Shown here in pieces: positions 55,452-63,114 of a stretch of 64,000 nucleotides of DNA. This stretch comes from Pseudomonas chlororaphis subsp. piscium (lineage in GTDB: Bacteria > Pseudomonadota > Gammaproteobacteria > Pseudomonadales > Pseudomonadaceae): assembly GCF_003850345.1 (NCBI RefSeq), contig NZ_CP027707.1, forward strand, positions 6,439,001 to 6,503,000, in the 5' to 3' direction. The number at the start of each line of letters is the position of its first letter. Positions within the stretch are counted from its first letter, which is position 1. Both the position numbers and the translations under genes were made by a program. A model generated the notes under the pieces. The model saw only the letters and a list, made by a program, of their open reading frames with translations, was not told where the DNA came from and did no database searches.

Positions 55452-56396
55452 ATGAAACGACTGATCAGCAGCTGCGTCCTTGCACTCAGCGGTACCGTCT
55501 TTCTCAGCTCCGGCGCCATGGCCGCCGACGCCGCCAGCTGCCAGAACGTGCGCCTCGGCGTGGTCAACTGGACCGACGTGATCGCCACCAGCGCCATGGC
55601 CCAGGTGCTGCTCGACGGCCTCGGCTACAAGACCAAACAGACCAGCGCCTCGCAGCAGATCATCTTCGCCGGCATCCGCGACCAGCGCCTGGACCTGTTC
55701 CTCGGCTACTGGAACCCGCTGATGACCCAGACCATCACCCCCTTCGTCGACGCCAAGCAGGTCAAGGTGCTGGCCGAGCCCAGCCTCAAGGACGCCCGCG
55801 CCACCCTCGCCGTGCCCACCTACCTGGCGGACAAGGGCCTGAAGACCTTCGCCGACATCGCCAAGTTCGAGAAGGAACTGGGCGGCAAGATCTACGGCAT
55901 CGAGCCCGGCTCGGGCGCCAATACCCAGATCAAGGCGATGATCACCAAGAACCAGTTCGGCCTGGGCAAGTTCCAGCTGGTCGAATCCAGCGAGGCCGGC
56001 ATGCTCGCGGCGGTGGATCGCGCGGTACGACGCAAGGAAGCCGTGGTGTTCTTCGGCTGGGCGCCGCACCCGATGAACGTCAACGTGCAGATGACCTACC
56101 TCACCGGCAGCGACGACGCCCTGGGCCCGAACGAAGGCATGGCCACGGTGTGGACCGTTACCGCGCCGACCTATGCCGAACAGTGCCCGAACGTCAGCCG
56201 GCTGCTGAGCAACCTGACCTTCAGCGCCGAGGACGAGAGCCGCATGATGCAGCCGCTGCTCGACCACAAGGACGCCCTGGAGTCGGCCAAGCAATGGCTG
56301 GCCGACCATCCTCAGGACAAGCAGCGCTGGCTCGAAGGGGTCACCACCTTCGACGGCAAGCCGGCCGCCGACAACCTGAAACTGACTAGCAAATAA
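55452..56396 (+). CDS. caiX: Carnitine/betaine ABC transporter substrate-binding protein CaiX
   Basis: A 314-aa periplasmic binding protein of the OpuAC/ChoX family. A signal peptide ends near SSGAMAADAAS. The ligand-binding segments NWTDVIATSAMAQVLLDGLG and DLFLGYWNPLMTQ supply the aromatic cage residues for the trimethylammonium group. No permease or ATPase is adjacent; in P. aeruginosa CaiX works with the distant CbcVW core. First gene of the carnitine operon. Confidence 0.92.
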   Translation: MKRLISSCVLALSGTVFLSSGAMAADAASCQNVRLGVVNWTDVIATSAMAQVLLDGLGYKTKQTSASQQIIFAGIRDQRLDLFLGYWNPLMTQTITPFVDAKQVKVLAEPSLKDARATLAVPTYLADKGLKTFADIAKFEKELGGKIYGIEPGSGANTQIKAMITKNQFGLGKFQLVESSEAGMLAAVDRAVRRKEAVVFFGWAPHPMNVNVQMTYLTGSDDALGPNEGMATVWTVTAPTYAEQCPNVSRLLSNLTFSAEDESRMMQPLLDHKDALESAKQWLADHPQDKQRWLEGVTTFDGKPAADNLKLTSK

Positions 56397-56468
56397 CCAC
56401 CCCGAACTCCCCCTGCGCAGCGCCAAACGGCTGCGCAGTGACTCACCACGCCTGTAAGGAACCGCACC

Positions 56469-57356
56469 ATGAACCACGACGTCATCATCACCTGCGCACT
56501 CACCGGTGCTGGCGACACGACCGCCAAGAGCCCCCACGTGCCGGTCACCCCGAAACAGATTGCCGCCGCCGCGGTGGAAGCGGCCAAGGCCGGCGCCACC
56601 GTGGTCCACTGCCACGTGCGCAACCCGCAAACCGGCAAGTTCAGCCGCGATGTCGCGCTGTACCGGGAAGTGATGGAGCGTATCCGCGAGGCGGACGTCG
56701 ACATCATCGTCAACCTCACCGCCGGCATGGGCGGCGACCTGGAGATCGGCGCCGGCGAAAACCCGATGGAGTTCGGCCCCAATACCGACCTGGTCGGTCC
56801 GCTGACCCGCCTGGCCCATGTCGAGGAACTGCTGCCGGAAATCTGCACCCTGGACTGCGGCACCCTGAACTTCGGCGACGGCGACACTATTTACGTGTCC
56901 ACCCCGGCGCAACTGCGCGCCGGCGCCAAGCGCATCCAGGAACTGGGGGTGAAGGCCGAGCTGGAAATCTTCGACACCGGCCACCTGTGGTTCGCCAAGC
57001 AGATGATCAAGGAAGGCCTGCTGGACGACCCGCTGTTCCAGCTGTGCCTGGGCATTCCCTGGGGTGCGCCGGCCGACACCACCACCATGAAGGCCATGGT
57101 CGACAACCTGCCGGCGGGCGCGGTCTGGGCCGGCTTCGGTATCGGCCGCATGCAGATGCCGATGGCTGCGCAGGCGGTGCTGCTGGGCGGCAACGTGCGA
57201 GTCGGCCTGGAGGACAACCTGTGGCTGGACAAGGGCGTGCTGGCGACCAACGGCCAACTGGTGGAACGCGCCAGCGAGATCCTCAGCCGCCTCGGCGCCC
57301 GCGTCCTGACCCCGGCCGAGGGCCGGGCCAAGATGGGCCTGAGCAAGCGCGGCTGA
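56469..57356 (+). CDS. cdhC: 3-dehydrocarnitine:acetyl-CoA trimethylamine transferase CdhC (BKACE family)
   Basis: A 295-aa enzyme of the beta-keto acid cleavage (DUF849) family. It converts 3-dehydrocarnitine and acetyl-CoA to betainyl-CoA and acetoacetate. The zinc ligands are in [10 protein letters not shown] (His47, His49); other blocks are [32 protein letters not shown] and a substrate loop PHVPVTP. It follows caiX by 72 bp. A large REP-2 hairpin separates it from cdhA. Confidence 0.94.
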   Translation: MNHDVIITCALTGAGDTTAKSPHVPVTPKQIAAAAVEAAKAGATVVHCHVRNPQTGKFSRDVALYREVMERIREADVDIIVNLTAGMGGDLEIGAGENPMEFGPNTDLVGPLTRLAHVEELLPEICTLDCGTLNFGDGDTIYVSTPAQLRAGAKRIQELGVKAELEIFDTGHLWFAKQMIKEGLLDDPLFQLCLGIPWGAPADTTTMKAMVDNLPAGAVWAGFGIGRMQMPMAAQAVLLGGNVRVGLEDNLWLDKGVLATNGQLVERASEILSRLGARVLTPAEGRAKMGLSKRG

Positions 57357-57373
57357 CCCCTAAGGCGATTGCC

Positions 57374-57522
57374 TGTAGCCGCTGCCGAGCCCGCGAGGCT
57401 GCGTACGGCTGCAACGCAGCCGCCACAAGGGCGACCACGAGTTACCTGATCCACCGCGCCGACCGGCCTTACGACTGCTGCGCAGCCGCACGCAGCCTCG
57501 CGTTGCTCGGCAGCGGCTACAG
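57374..57522. repeat. REP family 2 pair inside the cdh operon (cdhC-cdhA gap)
   Basis: Inverted cores TGTAGCCGCTGCCGAG...GAGGCTGCG and CGCAGCCTCGCG...CTCGGCAGCGGCTACAG bracket about 85 bp. The right end lies 34 bp before the cdhA ATG. Confidence 0.85.
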
Positions 57523-57555
57523 ATATGTTCACTTTTGACTTTCAGGAAACCTGTC

Positions 57556-58521
57556 ATGAGCTTTATCACCGAGATCAAAACCTTCGCTGCCCTGGGCAGC
57601 GGTGTCATCGGCAGCGGCTGGGTAGCGCGCGCCCTCGCCCACGGCCTGGACGTGGTGGCCTGGGACCCGGCGCCCGGCGCCGAGGCGGCCCTGTGCAAGC
57701 GTGTGGCCAATGCCTGGGGCGCCCTGGAGAAACAGGGCCTGGCACCGGGCGCTTCCCAGGATCGCCTGCGCTTTGTCGCGACCATCGAGGAGTGCGTGAA
57801 AGACGCCGACTTCATCCAGGAAAGCGCCCCGGAACGCCTGGAACTGAAGCTCGAGCTGCACGCCAAGATCAGCGCCGCGGCCAAGCCCAATGCGCTGATC
57901 GGCTCCAGCACCTCTGGCCTGCTGCCGAGCGAGTTCTACGAGAGTTCCACCCACCCGGAACGCTGCGTGGTCGGCCACCCGTTCAACCCGGTGTACCTGC
58001 TGCCGCTGGTGGAAGTGGTTGGCGGCAAGAACACCGCGCCAGAAGCCGTGCAGGCCGCGATCAAGGTCTATGAATCCCTCGGCATGCGCCCGCTGCATGT
58101 GCGCAAGGAAGTCCCGGGCTTTATCGCCGACCGCCTGCTGGAAGCCCTATGGCGCGAGGCCCTGCACCTGGTCAACGATGGCGTGGCCACCACCGGCGAA
58201 ATCGACGACGCGATCCGCTTCGGCGCCGGCCTGCGCTGGTCGTTCATGGGCACCTTCCTGACCTACACCCTGGCCGGTGGCGATGCCGGCATGCGTCACT
58301 TCATGGCCCAGTTCGGCCCGGCCCTGCAGCTGCCATGGACCTACCTGCCGGCCCCGGAACTGACCGACAAGCTGATCGACGACGTGGTCGAGGGCACCGC
58401 CGAGCAGCTCGGCACACACAGCATTTCGGCGCTGGAGCGCTATCGTGATGACTGCCTGCTTGCCGTGCTCGAAGCGGTGAAAACCACCAAGGCCAAGCAC
58501 GGCATGAGCTTCAGCGAGTAA
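57556..58521 (+). CDS. cdhA: L-carnitine dehydrogenase CdhA
   Basis: A 321-aa NAD-dependent enzyme of the 3-hydroxyacyl-CoA dehydrogenase family that oxidises L-carnitine to 3-dehydrocarnitine. The Rossmann motif is [20 protein letters not shown]; the family signature is [19 protein letters not shown] with [20 protein letters not shown] next. AGGAAACCTGTC precedes the ATG at 57556. Length is normal for the monofunctional enzyme; no thioesterase is fused, since cdhB follows separately. Confidence 0.95.
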   Translation: MSFITEIKTFAALGSGVIGSGWVARALAHGLDVVAWDPAPGAEAALCKRVANAWGALEKQGLAPGASQDRLRFVATIEECVKDADFIQESAPERLELKLELHAKISAAAKPNALIGSSTSGLLPSEFYESSTHPERCVVGHPFNPVYLLPLVEVVGGKNTAPEAVQAAIKVYESLGMRPLHVRKEVPGFIADRLLEALWREALHLVNDGVATTGEIDDAIRFGAGLRWSFMGTFLTYTLAGGDAGMRHFMAQFGPALQLPWTYLPAPELTDKLIDDVVEGTAEQLGTHSISALERYRDDCLLAVLEAVKTTKAKHGMSFSE

Positions 58522-58539
58522 CTCCCTGATGCCCACCCC

Positions 58540-58641
58540 TGTAGCCGCTGCCGCAGGCTGCGATAAGGCTCGAAGAGCCTTCGAGGGCCGCAAGAGCGCG
58601 TCTCCTTCGGAGCCGATCGCAGCCTTCGGCAGCGGCTACAG
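58540..58641. repeat. REP family 2 pair inside the cdh operon (cdhA-cdhB gap)
   Basis: Inverted cores TGTAGCCGCTGCCGCAGGCT and CAGCCTTCGGCAGCGGCTAC bracket about 60 bp, 31 bp before the cdhB ATG. Confidence 0.87.
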
Positions 58642-58672
58642 GTTCAGCCCGCCATTTTCGTGAGCCCATGAC

Positions 58673-59149
58673 ATGCCCGCACTCACCACCTACACCACCC
58701 GCATCATCCCCGACTGGGTCGATTACAACGGCCACCTGCGGGACGCCTTCTACCTGCTGATTTTCAGCTACGCCACCGACGCCCTGATGGACCAGCTGGG
58801 CATGGACAGCAACCACCGCGAAGCCAGCGGCAACTCGCTGTTCACCCTGGAGCTGCACCTCAATTACCTGCATGAAGTGAAGCTCGAGACCGAGGTCGAA
58901 GTGCGCACCCGGATCATCGGCCACGACCGCAAGCGCCTGCACCTGTACCACAGCCTGCACAAGGTCGGTGACGGCCTGGAACTGGCCGGCAACGAGCAGA
59001 TGCTGCTCCACGTCGACCTCGCCGGCCCGCGTTCGGCGCCGTTCAGCGAACCGGTGCTGAACAGGCTGCGAGCCATAGCCGCCGAGCAGGCCGACCTCCC
59101 CGCCCCCGCCTGGATCGGCCGGGTGATTGCCTTGCCGCCGGAAAAATAA
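58673..59149 (+). CDS. cdhB: Betainyl-CoA thioesterase CdhB
   Basis: A 158-aa hotdog-fold thioesterase with the 4-hydroxybenzoyl-CoA-type motif WVDYNGHLRDAFYLLIFSYA, whose Asp is catalytic. It hydrolyses betainyl-CoA from CdhC to glycine betaine, which then enters the gbc-dgc-sox path. The next gene begins 26 nt on, so this end of the operon is compact. Confidence 0.9.
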   Translation: MPALTTYTTRIIPDWVDYNGHLRDAFYLLIFSYATDALMDQLGMDSNHREASGNSLFTLELHLNYLHEVKLETEVEVRTRIIGHDRKRLHLYHSLHKVGDGLELAGNEQMLLHVDLAGPRSAPFSEPVLNRLRAIAAEQADLPAPAWIGRVIALPPEK

Positions 59150-59174
59150 CCACCTCATAAAAAAGGACTGCACC

Positions 59175-60338
59175 GTGAATACCGCCACCGCTTTTGCCGA
59201 CTTCCGCAGTTACCCGTTGATCAGCGCGTTGACCGCCGTACAAGCCCTGGCGGACCGTGTTCAGGTGCAGTGGGCCGACGGTCGCTCGAGCCCCTTTCAT
59301 CATCAGTGGCTGCGCGACAACTGCCCCTGCCCGCACTGCGTCTACAGCGTGACCCGCGAGCAGGTGCTGGAGATAGTCGACGTCGCCGAAGACCTGGCCC
59401 CGGCGTCCAGCCGGATCGACGCCCAGGGCTGCCTGAGCATCGATTGGCAGGACGGCCACCTCAGCCGCTTCGATCCGGGCTGGCTGCGGGCCCACGCCTA
59501 CGACGATGAAAGCCGCGCCGAGCGCCGCGCCCGTCGACCACAAAGCCAGCTGTGGGACAGCCGGCTGCAACTGCCGGTGTTCGAGTACCAGGCGCTGATG
59601 GAGGACCCGCAGGCGCTGTTGCAATGGCTGCTGGCGGTGCGCGATATCGGCCTGACGCAGGTCCGCGGCGTGCCCACCGAACCGGGGTCGCTGGCCCAGG
59701 TCGCCAAGCGCATTTCCTTTATCCGCGAGAGCAATTTCGGCGTGCTGTTCAACGTGCAATCCAAGGCCGACGCCGACAGCAACGCCTACACCGCCTTCAA
59801 CCTGCCGCTGCACACCGACCTGCCGACCCGTGAGTTGCAACCGGGTCTGCAGTTCCTGCATTGCCTGGTGAACGACGCCGAAGGCGGCGAGAGCATTTTT
59901 GTCGACGGCTTTGCCATCGCCGACGCCTTACGCCGCGAAGACCCCGAGGCGTTTCGCGCGCTGTGCGAGATCCCCGTGGAGTTCCGCAACAAGGACCGCC
60001 ACAGCGACTACCGCTGCCTGGCGCCGGTGATCGCCCTGAATGCGCTGGGCGAGGTCGCGGAGATCCGCGTGGCCAACTTCCTGCGCGGGCCGTTCGAGGC
60101 CTCGATGGACGACATGCCACGGCTGTACCGCGCCTATCGACGCTTTATCGCCATGACCCGCGAGCTGCGCTTTCGCCTGACCCGGCGCCTCAACCCCGGC
60201 GAACTGTGGTGCTTCGACAACCGCCGCACCCTGCATGCGCGCAACGCCTTCGACCCCGCCAGCGGCGCGCGGCATTTCCAGGGGTGCTACATCGATCGTG
60301 ACGAGCTGCTGTCGCGGATCCTGGTATTGCAACGCTAG
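59175..60338 (+). CDS. Gamma-butyrobetaine dioxygenase (hydroxylase)
   Basis: A 387-aa 2-oxoglutarate/Fe(II) dioxygenase that hydroxylates gamma-butyrobetaine to L-carnitine. The N-terminal zinc domain has NCPCPHC (Cys50, Cys52, Cys55) and WQDGH (His95), the same Cys3-His set as human BBOX. The TauD domain follows with iron ligands in LPLHTDLPTRE (His213, Asp215) and the distal His in RRTLHARNAF. It starts with GTG at 59175; AAGGACTG lies upstream. Last in the caiX-cdhCAB unit, so it feeds carnitine to CdhA. A trimethyllysine dioxygenase-like substrate is the alternative. Confidence 0.85.
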   Translation: MNTATAFADFRSYPLISALTAVQALADRVQVQWADGRSSPFHHQWLRDNCPCPHCVYSVTREQVLEIVDVAEDLAPASSRIDAQGCLSIDWQDGHLSRFDPGWLRAHAYDDESRAERRARRPQSQLWDSRLQLPVFEYQALMEDPQALLQWLLAVRDIGLTQVRGVPTEPGSLAQVAKRISFIRESNFGVLFNVQSKADADSNAYTAFNLPLHTDLPTRELQPGLQFLHCLVNDAEGGESIFVDGFAIADALRREDPEAFRALCEIPVEFRNKDRHSDYRCLAPVIALNALGEVAEIRVANFLRGPFEASMDDMPRLYRAYRRFIAMTRELRFRLTRRLNPGELWCFDNRRTLHARNAFDPASGARHFQGCYIDRDELLSRILVLQR

Positions 60339-60352
60339 ACCGCGCCGCCCTC

Positions 60353-60418
60353 AATCGCGGGCAAGCCTCGCTCCTACAGATACGCGCAGTTTCCTGTAGG
60401 AGCGAGGCTTGCCCGCGA
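60353..60418. repeat. REP family 1 pair, tail-to-tail
   Basis: Two intact family-1 cores, the left one reversed, directly after the gamma-butyrobetaine dioxygenase stop. Confidence 0.88.
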
Positions 60419-60451
60419 AAAAATCTCCCAAACAGCGCATTTTTCCCAGAC

Positions 60452-60488
60452 AAAAAAAGACCCCGATCAAGCCGTGACAAGATCGGGG
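60452..60488 (-). terminator. Rho-independent terminator (minus strand) of the candidate sRNA
   Basis: An 8-bp GC-rich stem with a 12-nt loop followed by U7 when read on the minus strand. Read on the plus strand it lacks a U run, so it does not serve the dioxygenase gene. Confidence 0.8.
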
Positions 60489-60592
60489 CAGAGGAGGTTT
60501 TCTGAGGAGCCGACACGAGGGTGACCAAACCTTCGATGACCGAGCTGGAATCCAGTGTGCCCAGTCGCCCTCAAGCCAAGTTAGCCGAAAAC
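60452..60592 (-). ncRNA. Candidate small RNA, about 140 nt
   Basis: A minus-strand transcript is suggested in the gap 60339-60700. The -35-like TTGTCG (plus 60621-60626) and -10-like TATGAA (plus 60599-60604) are 16 bp apart. The end is an intrinsic terminator: CCCCGATC/GATCGGGG stem (60461-60488) followed on the minus strand by seven U. No minus-strand gene lies between. The 3' half contains AAAACCTCCTCTGCCCC, which could pair with ribosome-binding sites. I do not recognise it as a named RNA. Confidence 0.55.
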
Positions 60593-60598
60593 GACCTG

Positions 60599-60626
60599 TT
60601 CATAGGCATCCCGGCCATTGCGACAA
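60599..60626 (-). promoter_or_regulatory. Sigma70-like promoter of the candidate sRNA
   Basis: TTGTCG and TATGAA, four of six consensus positions each, 16-bp spacing, minus strand. The start would be near 60592. Confidence 0.4.
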
Positions 60627-60700
60627 TTCACCCTTGCCGACTGTCCGGGCGGCTACCAGAATCGACTCACGACCACGCTCCCTGAACAAGGATAAGAGTC

Positions 60701-60961
60701 ATGATGCACGCGGATCTGATTGACCAGGACGACCTGCTCGGCCAACTGAGGGCCCTGGGTTTTGAAATGCCGGCCGGCGCCACCGCCGACCAGGCCTGCG
60801 AGTGTGCGGTGCGCGGCTTGAGCGATGCCCGGGCCAAGGCCCTCAAGGGCATGGTCGAGCAGATGCTCACCGGCAATGCGACCATCCTGCCGGCCGTGCG
60901 CCAGGCCATCGACAAACAGCTGCTGCCGGCCCTGGCCCAGTTCCAGAACAGCCGCGCCTGA
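60701..60961 (+). CDS. Hypothetical 86-aa protein
   Basis: A short acidic, helical protein (DLIDQDDLLGQLRALGFEMP, LKGMVEQMLTGNATILPAVR). AAGGATAAGAG lies upstream of two adjacent ATG codons. No family recognised. It precedes the AAC(6')-like gene by 61 bp on the same strand. Confidence 0.7.
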   Translation: MMHADLIDQDDLLGQLRALGFEMPAGATADQACECAVRGLSDARAKALKGMVEQMLTGNATILPAVRQAIDKQLLPALAQFQNSRA

Positions 60962-61022
60962 GCCTTCGCCGGGAGCGGATCCCGGAGTAGAGTGCGGTGC
61001 TTGCAAGCCAAGGAACCGCCCC

Positions 61023-61469
61023 ATGATTCGAATCGAACCCTGCCGGTCAGCCCATCAAGCGGGCTGGCTGTCATTGCGCCAGGCGCTATGGCCCGACTGC
61101 CCGGCCGAGGAACACCTGGACGAAATCGCCAGCTTGCTGGACGAGCCGCAGCGTTATATCAACCTGCTCGCTTATACCGCCGACGGCCAGCCAGTAGGGT
61201 TGGCCGAAGCCTCGTTGCGCCGCGACTACGTGAACGGCACCGAGCATTCGCCAGTAGTGTTTCTGGAGGGGTTGTACGTCAGCGCCGAACAGCGGCGCCA
61301 GGGCATTGCCGAACAACTGATAGACGCCGTCGCCCAATGGGGACGGGATCAGGGTTGTGTGGAAATGGCTTCGGATACCGGCCTGGAAAACCTATTGAGC
61401 CAGACCGTGCACAAGGCGCTCGGTTTCGAGGAAACCGAGCGCGTCGTGTACTTCAGGAAAAGCCTGTGA
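61023..61469 (+). CDS. Aminoglycoside 6'-N-acetyltransferase-like GNAT protein
   Basis: A 148-aa GNAT enzyme with the AAC(6')-I pattern: LRQALWPDCPAEEHLDEI at the N terminus, EASLRRDYVNGTEHSPVVFL in the middle, then the acetyl-CoA site LYVSAEQRRQGIAEQLIDA and the C-terminal EMASDTGLENLLSQ with ALGFEETERVVYFRK. These match chromosomal AAC(6') enzymes that acetylate tobramycin/kanamycin-type drugs. It ends next to gbdR (convergent, stops adjacent). Activity against drugs is inferred, not shown. Confidence 0.82.
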   Translation: MIRIEPCRSAHQAGWLSLRQALWPDCPAEEHLDEIASLLDEPQRYINLLAYTADGQPVGLAEASLRRDYVNGTEHSPVVFLEGLYVSAEQRRQGIAEQLIDAVAQWGRDQGCVEMASDTGLENLLSQTVHKALGFEETERVVYFRKSL

Positions 61470-62564
61470 TTACAGCCTGACGCTGGCGAAGGTCGATTCG
61501 TTGCGCGCCTGGCTCAGCGAGGACATTGGCCCGGCCAGCACCAGCGCCTGCGGAATCGGCATCATCGCCACCTGTTGGGCGGTGTTGGAACCCACGCGCT
61601 CGTCACGCGGTGGAATGCCGAAGTACTCGCGGTAGCACTTGGAGAAGTGCGGCGTAGAGACGAAACCACAGACCGAGGCCACTTCGATGATCGACATCGG
61701 CGTCTGCTTGAGCAGTTGGCGGGCGCGGATCAGCCGCAGCTTCAGGTAGTAGCGCGATGGCGAGCAGTGCAGGTATTTCTGGAACAGCCGCTCCAGCTGG
61801 CGCCGCGACACCGAGACGTAGACCGCCAGTTCGTCGAGGTCGATCGGCTCTTCCAGGTTGGCTTCCATCAGCGCGACGATTTCCTGCAGCTTCGGCTGGT
61901 TGGTGCCGAGCATGTGCTTGAGCGGCACCCGCTGGTGATCCTGCTCGTTGCGGATACGTTCGTAGACGAACATTTCCGAGATCGCCGCCGACAGCTCGCG
62001 GCCGTGATCGCGGCTGATCAGGTGCAGCATCATGTCCAGCGGCGCGGTGCCGCCGGAGCTGGTGAACCGGTTGCGGTCGAGGGTGAACAAGCGGGTGCTC
62101 ATGGCCACCCGCGGGAAGGCTTCCTGCATCGAGGCCAGGCATTCCCAGTGCACGCTGCAATCGAAGCCGTCGAGCAGACCGGCGCAGGCCAGGGCCCAGC
62201 TGCCGGTGCAGACCGCGCCGAGACGACGGGACTGGCGTGCCTGGCTTTGCAGCCAGGACACATGTTCGCGGGTCACGGTGCGCTGGATGCCGATACCGCC
62301 GCAGACGATCACGGTGTCCAGAGCGGGTGCTTTGTGCATGGAGGCGTCGGGGGTGATCTGCAGGCCATCACTGGCCCAGACCTGGCCGCCGTCGACGCTG
62401 AGGGTGGTCCAGCGATACAGCTCGCGACCGGACAACTGGTTGGCCATGCGCAGTGGTTCGACCGCGGAAGCCAGGGAAATCAGCGTGAAATTGTCCAGCA
62501 GCAAAAAGCCGATGGATTGAGGCGCACGGTTCTGGGGTTGAGCCCCGGAGTTGAACGACGTCAT
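61470..62564 (-). CDS. gbdR: Choline/glycine betaine catabolism regulator GbdR
   Basis: A 364-aa GlxA/AraC-family activator. The DJ-1-like sensor domain has SIGFLLLDNFTLISLASAVE and GAVCTGSWALACAGLLDG. The C-terminal HTH pair is LDELAVYVSVSRRQLERLFQ and IIEVASVCGFVSTPHFSKCY. In P. aeruginosa GbdR senses betaine and dimethylglycine and activates gbc, dgc, sox and choline genes, most of which are in this window. GGAGATAC precedes the ATG. Confidence 0.93.
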   Translation of the reverse strand: MTSFNSGAQPQNRAPQSIGFLLLDNFTLISLASAVEPLRMANQLSGRELYRWTTLSVDGGQVWASDGLQITPDASMHKAPALDTVIVCGGIGIQRTVTREHVSWLQSQARQSRRLGAVCTGSWALACAGLLDGFDCSVHWECLASMQEAFPRVAMSTRLFTLDRNRFTSSGGTAPLDMMLHLISRDHGRELSAAISEMFVYERIRNEQDHQRVPLKHMLGTNQPKLQEIVALMEANLEEPIDLDELAVYVSVSRRQLERLFQKYLHCSPSRYYLKLRLIRARQLLKQTPMSIIEVASVCGFVSTPHFSKCYREYFGIPPRDERVGSNTAQQVAMMPIPQALVLAGPMSSLSQARNESTFASVRL

Positions 62565-63114
62565 CGCGGTATCTCCTCACACAAAGCAGGTGATGGCCTC
62601 AGGCGGAGGCTCTTGTTATTGCCATCATTCTCACGCGGGAGACGGGCTTTGTAATGACAGAGCAATTGCCATGCCTAAAGTTGAATGGCCATTCAATAAC
62701 TCCTGAAAACGACGTCGCGATGCGTCTATATAAGCCGCGCGCAATGTGCGGGTTATAAGTGCCGAATCGGTCGTGGGGAGCCCTGGCCCGGTGGCTGTGA
62801 GCAAATCGGTAGCACTTGTGGGAACGGCGAGAAACGTCCCGGGAAAAGAGTGTCACCGCAAGCACAGGTGGGCGCTCAGCCGAGGTAAATGCAAAACCTG
62901 ACCGATGAGCCCTTGGACTTACCTGTTTGCGACGCTCCAAAAGGTGGCGGGGGCGACGCTGGGTGTTCAATTTATGCGCAGTGGATTGGAAATGGATGGT
63001 GAACCATCTGGCGCTATCGCGGGCAAGCCTCGCTCCTACAGAAGAAGCATGCATGCGTCTGTAGGAGCGAGGCTTGCCCGCGATGGACTGCGTAGCGGTC
63101 CCGTGTTTAAGACC
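62565..63114. promoter_or_regulatory. gbdR upstream region
   Basis: 550 bp between gbdR and sdaB, both on the minus strand. GCCATTCAATAACTCC-type AT-rich text near 62690 is a likely promoter region for gbdR. A REP pair lies at 63015-63084 (separate entry). No gene is supported; the minus-strand frame 62599-63054 looks like a shadow. Confidence 0.45.
63015..63084. repeat. REP family 1 pair, tail-to-tail
   Basis: Two intact cores, the left reversed, about 18 bp apart, just past the sdaB stop. Confidence 0.88.

Noticed and set aside
62599..63054. Minus-strand frame of 151 codons between gbdR and sdaB
   Set aside because: It begins in a REP element, has no ribosome-binding site and no recognisable domain.
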